Below, one piece after another: positions 33,896-37,110 of a DNA stretch of 37,110 nucleotides (positions are counted from its first letter, which is position 1; every line of letters starts with the position of its first letter). Origin of the DNA: Anaerolineales bacterium (GTDB taxonomy: Bacteria > Chloroflexota > Anaerolineae > Anaerolineales > UBA11858); assembly GCA_016785015.1 (NCBI GenBank), contig JADHTJ010000032.1:1-37110 (forward strand), read 5' to 3'. The translations under genes and the position numbers were made by a program. The notes beneath the pieces were generated by a model, which saw only the letters and a program-made list of their open reading frames with translations, did not search any database and was not told where the DNA came from.

Positions 33896-36724
33896 ACCTT
33901 CACCATTGTCGCCTTAGATATCGAAACAACTGGCCTGAACTTTGATTCCGATGGCATCACTGAAATTGGCGCTGTCCGTTTCAAGGGAGATCGCATTGAA
34001 GATGAATGGCACAGCCTGATCAACCCAGGTCAGCGCATACCTGCTCATATCACCCGCCTGACGGGTATCACCGACGCCATGGTACGCAATGCGCCCAACA
34101 TCCATGAAGTGCTCGATGACTTGGCATACTTCGTGGGGGATTCTCCGGTTTTAGGTCATAATGTGCGTTTTGATCTTGGTTTTCTGCGAAAATACGGGAT
34201 TCTGCTAGATAATGAGCCGCTCGATACGTACGAGATGGCAGCCGTGATGATGCCCAATGCTGGACGCTATCAACTCGGCGCGCTGGGGAATGCGCTAGGA
34301 ATTCCGCTCCCGGCCACACACCGTGCTCTGGACGACGCACGCGTGACGCACAAAGTATTTACCAGGCTCTATGATGCCGCGCTCAACCTACCGATCGAAC
34401 TGTTGGCTGAGATTGTGCGCCTGGGTGATGATGTAGAAAACTGGCTTGGGTATGGAGTATTTTTTGAAGCCCTGCGCGATCGCTCCAATGAGAAGGTTCC
34501 AGCCAGAAAAGGAAAGGGGGGATTTTTCGAACCCTTGCTCAGGGGTGGTCACCCTCAAGATATGGAACCTCTTGCTCCCGTTGAGCATCCAACTCATCTG
34601 GATGTCGAGGAAGTGACATCGATCCTGGAGTATGGGGGCGCATTTTCGCAATATTTCGATCATTTCGAACAGCGTCCCGAGCAGGTCGAAATGCTGCGCT
34701 CGGTGACACATGCTCTCTCGGAGGGACAGCATCTAATGGTCGAAGCGGGTACCGGTGTGGGTAAATCCTACGCTTATCTCATCCCGGCTGCACTTTGGGC
34801 GATGCAAAATGGCTTGCGAGTGATCATCTCTACCAATACCATTAACCTGCAAGATCAACTGATTAATAAAAATATCCCCGAAGTTCAGGAAGCCTTAGAT
34901 ATAGATCTATTCGCCACGGTACTCAAAGGGCGCGCTAATTATCTGTGCCCGCGGCGCATGGAGCATATTCGCAAACGCGGCCCCGAAACTCCTGAGGAAA
35001 TGCGCGTGCTGGCAAAAATATTGGTTTGGCTGCACCAAGGCGGCGCTGGCGATCGCGTCGATATCAACCTTAACGGCCCTTTGGAGCGCTCCGCCTGGAC
35101 GCATATGTCCGCCTCGGACGACGGCTGCACTTCAGATAATTGTCTCAAACATACGGGAGGAGCCTGCCCCTTCTACAGGGCACGACAAGCCGCCCAGAGC
35201 GCTCATATCATTATCGTCAACCACGCTCTCTTGCTCGCTGATGTAGCCACCGGTAACCGGGTTCTTCCCGAATATGATTACTTGATTATTGACGAGGGAC
35301 ACCATCTCGAAAGCGCCAGCACCAACGCGCTCAGTTTCCGTGCCACCCAAAAAGATTTCATCCGCTTGCTGCGCGAAGTGGGCAGCTACCGTTCGGGATC
35401 TAGCCAAACCTCGGGCATATTAGGTCGACTTTTATCCTTACTACACGACAGCGTCAGCCCCAGCGAATACGCTGGCATAAACAATTTGGTAGAACGCGCC
35501 AGCGATCATGCTTTTCAAATGGAGAGTCTGGTGCGCAGTTTCTTTGAAACCATCGACCATTTCCTCTTCGAGCAGCGCGAGGGGCAGGCCATGGGACCCT
35601 ACTCCCAACAAGTGCGCATTTTGCCGGGGACACGCATCCAACCCGCCTGGTTGGAAGTAGAGGTGGCCTGGGAAGATACGCATAAAACTGCCACCGCCCT
35701 ACTCGGCAAACTTGAACAGATCGCCCAGGCGATGGTCGATCTTTCCGAAGCGGGTTTTGGTGATATCGACACGCTTGAAGAGACCTACCATGATGTCACC
35801 AATATTTATAAACGTCTCAAGGAAATGATCGAGAGTATTGAGGCGCTGGTTTTCGATCCACAACCAGATGGCATCTATTGGGCAGAGGTAAAACCCAGCG
35901 GACGCGGCATCACGCTTCAAGCCGCACCCCTGCACATTGGGCAATTAATGCAAAAACACCTTTGGCACGAGAAGCTATCCATCATCCTGACATCAGCTAC
36001 ACTTACAACGGCGGGGGAGTTCGATTATCTCCGCGGGCGGTTAAATGCTGAGGATGCCAACGAGCTAGCTTTAGGTTCTCCGTTCGACTATGAAAACTCC
36101 ACTTTGCTCTACATTCCCAACAACATTCCTGAACCCAACGACAGGCGCGGTCATCAACAGGCTGTCGAAGGCAGCCTGATCCATCTCTGCAAAACGACGG
36201 GCGGTCGCACATTAGTGCTGTTTACTGCCTATTCCCAATTGCAGCAGACTTCAAAAGCCATCTCTCCTGCTCTCGCAGACCAGGGTATCATCGTCTTCGA
36301 GCAGGGCGAAGGTGCTTCGGCGCACTCCTTATTGGAAAGTTTTCGAGAAGCGGAGCGGGCAGTTCTATTGGGCACACGCGCTTTCTGGGAAGGAGTCGAT
36401 ATCCCTGGTGAAGCGCTCTCTGTGTTAGTAATCGTCAAATTGCCCTTTGCAGTACCCTCCGATCCTATCGTTGCCTCCCGCGCCGAAACCTTCGAGGAGC
36501 CTTTCTACCAGTACAACGTCCCCGAAGCAATCCTGGATTTCCGTCAGGGATTTGGCCGCCTGATCCGCACCGAATCCGACCGCGGAGTTGCTGTGATCCT
36601 TGACCGCAGGGTGCTCAGCAAACAATATGGGCGTTTATTCATTGATTCGCTGCCGCAATGCACACAAAGGGTGGGCCCCATACAGAACCTGCCCCAAGAA
36701 GCCGCGCGATGGCTGAATCTTTAA
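33893..36724 (+). CDS. dinG: DinG family helicase with N-terminal DEDDh exonuclease
   Basis: A 943-residue fusion. Residues 1-165 are a DnaQ-like 3'-5' exonuclease (Asp9 and Glu11 in LDIETTGL; HNVRFDLGFL; HRALDDARV). Residues about 250-943 are an XPD/DinG superfamily 2 helicase with Walker A EAGTGVGKS (Lys291), a DEGHH box, and late motifs GTRAFWEGVDIPG and RQGFGRLIR. Four Cys (352, 412, 417, 425) sit where the 4Fe-4S domain belongs. Family members unwind forked or R-loop DNA during repair. In the Firmicutes exonuclease-DinG proteins the iron-sulfur Cys are generally missing, so a protein with both is notable. No partner genes are nearby. Confidence 0.93.
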   Translation: MTFTIVALDIETTGLNFDSDGITEIGAVRFKGDRIEDEWHSLINPGQRIPAHITRLTGITDAMVRNAPNIHEVLDDLAYFVGDSPVLGHNVRFDLGFLRKYGILLDNEPLDTYEMAAVMMPNAGRYQLGALGNALGIPLPATHRALDDARVTHKVFTRLYDAALNLPIELLAEIVRLGDDVENWLGYGVFFEALRDRSNEKVPARKGKGGFFEPLLRGGHPQDMEPLAPVEHPTHLDVEEVTSILEYGGAFSQYFDHFEQRPEQVEMLRSVTHALSEGQHLMVEAGTGVGKSYAYLIPAALWAMQNGLRVIISTNTINLQDQLINKNIPEVQEALDIDLFATVLKGRANYLCPRRMEHIRKRGPETPEEMRVLAKILVWLHQGGAGDRVDINLNGPLERSAWTHMSASDDGCTSDNCLKHTGGACPFYRARQAAQSAHIIIVNHALLLADVATGNRVLPEYDYLIIDEGHHLESASTNALSFRATQKDFIRLLREVGSYRSGSSQTSGILGRLLSLLHDSVSPSEYAGINNLVERASDHAFQMESLVRSFFETIDHFLFEQREGQAMGPYSQQVRILPGTRIQPAWLEVEVAWEDTHKTATALLGKLEQIAQAMVDLSEAGFGDIDTLEETYHDVTNIYKRLKEMIESIEALVFDPQPDGIYWAEVKPSGRGITLQAAPLHIGQLMQKHLWHEKLSIILTSATLTTAGEFDYLRGRLNAEDANELALGSPFDYENSTLLYIPNNIPEPNDRRGHQQAVEGSLIHLCKTTGGRTLVLFTAYSQLQQTSKAISPALADQGIIVFEQGEGASAHSLLESFREAERAVLLGTRAFWEGVDIPGEALSVLVIVKLPFAVPSDPIVASRAETFEEPFYQYNVPEAILDFRQGFGRLIRTESDRGVAVILDRRVLSKQYGRLFIDSLPQCTQRVGPIQNLPQEAARWLNL

Positions 36725-36747
36725 CCACAAAGAACACTAAGAAAAAC

Positions 36748-37110
36748 ATGTTGTTTGCCACGCAGAACATCGAAAACAACAAGCGACTTTACACAGCGGA
36801 GCGGCAGAACGAGAAGCTAAACTTCTTTAAGAAGTTTAGCTTCTGGAATAATGCAAAATATTTTTTAGCTCTTCTCTGCGCTCTTTACGTCTCTGCGTTG
36901 AATTTTTCTGTTAGCGCACAAACGTCACCAGAACCTGAAATCATCTCCCTCTCAAACGAACGCACCGCAGGAAATGGTTGGTCTTCCCATCCCTCGGTCT
37001 CAGGGGATGGGCGCTTCGTTGCGTTCCTCTCCGCGGCTGACAATCTCGTCGCCAATGACACCAACGGTGCTGCCGATGTCTTCGTGCGGGATCGTTTGAT
37101 GGGCACGACC
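36748..37110 (+). CDS. Secreted beta-propeller-type protein, cut by the window end
   Basis: Partial frame open from an ATG at 36748 to the last base. From about residue 60 it reads ISLSNERTAGNG... SHPSVSGDGRFVAFLSAADNLV... NDTNGAADVFVRDR, the blade repeat of WD40-like/TolB-type PD40 propeller proteins common in Chloroflexota. Before it is a signal-peptide-like segment (about residues 40-58, FLALLCALYVSALNFSVSAQ). The first roughly 55 codons run through a dispersed repeat and a 14-bp perfect hairpin, so the true start may lie later. Function unknown. Confidence 0.7.
   Translation, partial: MLFATQNIENNKRLYTAERQNEKLNFFKKFSFWNNAKYFLALLCALYVSALNFSVSAQTSPEPEIISLSNERTAGNGWSSHPSVSGDGRFVAFLSAADNLVANDTNGAADVFVRDRLMGTT
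36812..36844. repeat. 14-bp perfect hairpin inside a dispersed repeat
   Basis: AGAAGCTAAACTTC (36812-36825), TTTAA loop, GAAGTTTAGCTTCT (36831-36844). It is flanked by degenerate inverted copies of the repeat type seen at 16272-16350 (about 36790-36811 and 36870-36900). It has no T tract on the plus strand immediately after it, although TATTTTTTAG follows 15 bases later and could help stop dinG transcription. Confidence 0.75.

Overview
The window looks like chromosomal DNA of an uncultured Chloroflexota bacterium, probably class Anaerolineae. The pointers are indirect: about 50% GC, lipoproteins with Thr/Pro-rich or Ala/Glu-rich linkers, a lipid-anchored multihaem cytochrome, many dispersed palindromic repeats, and probable leaderless promoters. 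No marker gene fixes the taxon.

Layout. 1-1800: a decayed copy of the ars promoter region carrying a 100-bp palindromic element, then a LysR regulator. 1815-4082 (minus): an octahaem cytochrome c lipoprotein with a collagen-like stalk and a carboxypeptidase-regulatory-like domain. 4245-8586 (plus): an arsenic island with arsR, a CxxC mini-thioredoxin, an ArsP-type permease, a broken arsC that lost its P-loop, an intact thioredoxin-type arsC with an apparent ATT start, and acr3. 8594-9307: a GIY-YIG nuclease gene bounded by and fused to palindromic repeats. 9286-15952 (all minus): cation/proton antiporter, polysaccharide-deacetylase-like lipoprotein plus ACT protein, moeA, UbiA-like protein, DinB protein and aldo/keto reductase. 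15953-16551: repeat-rich gap. 16552-22766: M29 aminopeptidase, GT4 glycosyltransferase (minus), tRNA-Thr(CGT), DUF1361 protein, deoxyribosyltransferase-like protein, enoyl-CoA hydratase-like protein, uridine kinase and VTT membrane protein. 22799-27763: M20 peptidase, then a sensor kinase and response regulator pair. 28083-32823: a complete branched-chain amino acid (Liv-type) ABC importer operon. 33034-36724: a CBS/ACT protein and an exonuclease-DinG helicase. 36748-end: the start of a secreted beta-propeller-type protein.

How genes work together. Arsenate would be reduced by ArsC using thioredoxin-like electrons and expelled by Acr3. The ArsP-like permease may export organic arsenicals. ArsR probably controls two units through near-identical palindromes, one at its own start codon and one in front of the permease. 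The sensor kinase and regulator lie directly upstream of the Liv importer and may control it (inference).

The most unusual content is mobile or repetitive. Two miniature inverted-repeat families show 8-bp flanking direct repeats. A third, longer palindromic repeat is physically tied to the GIY-YIG nuclease gene, in an arrangement resembling the REP/RAYT systems of other bacteria but with a different nuclease.
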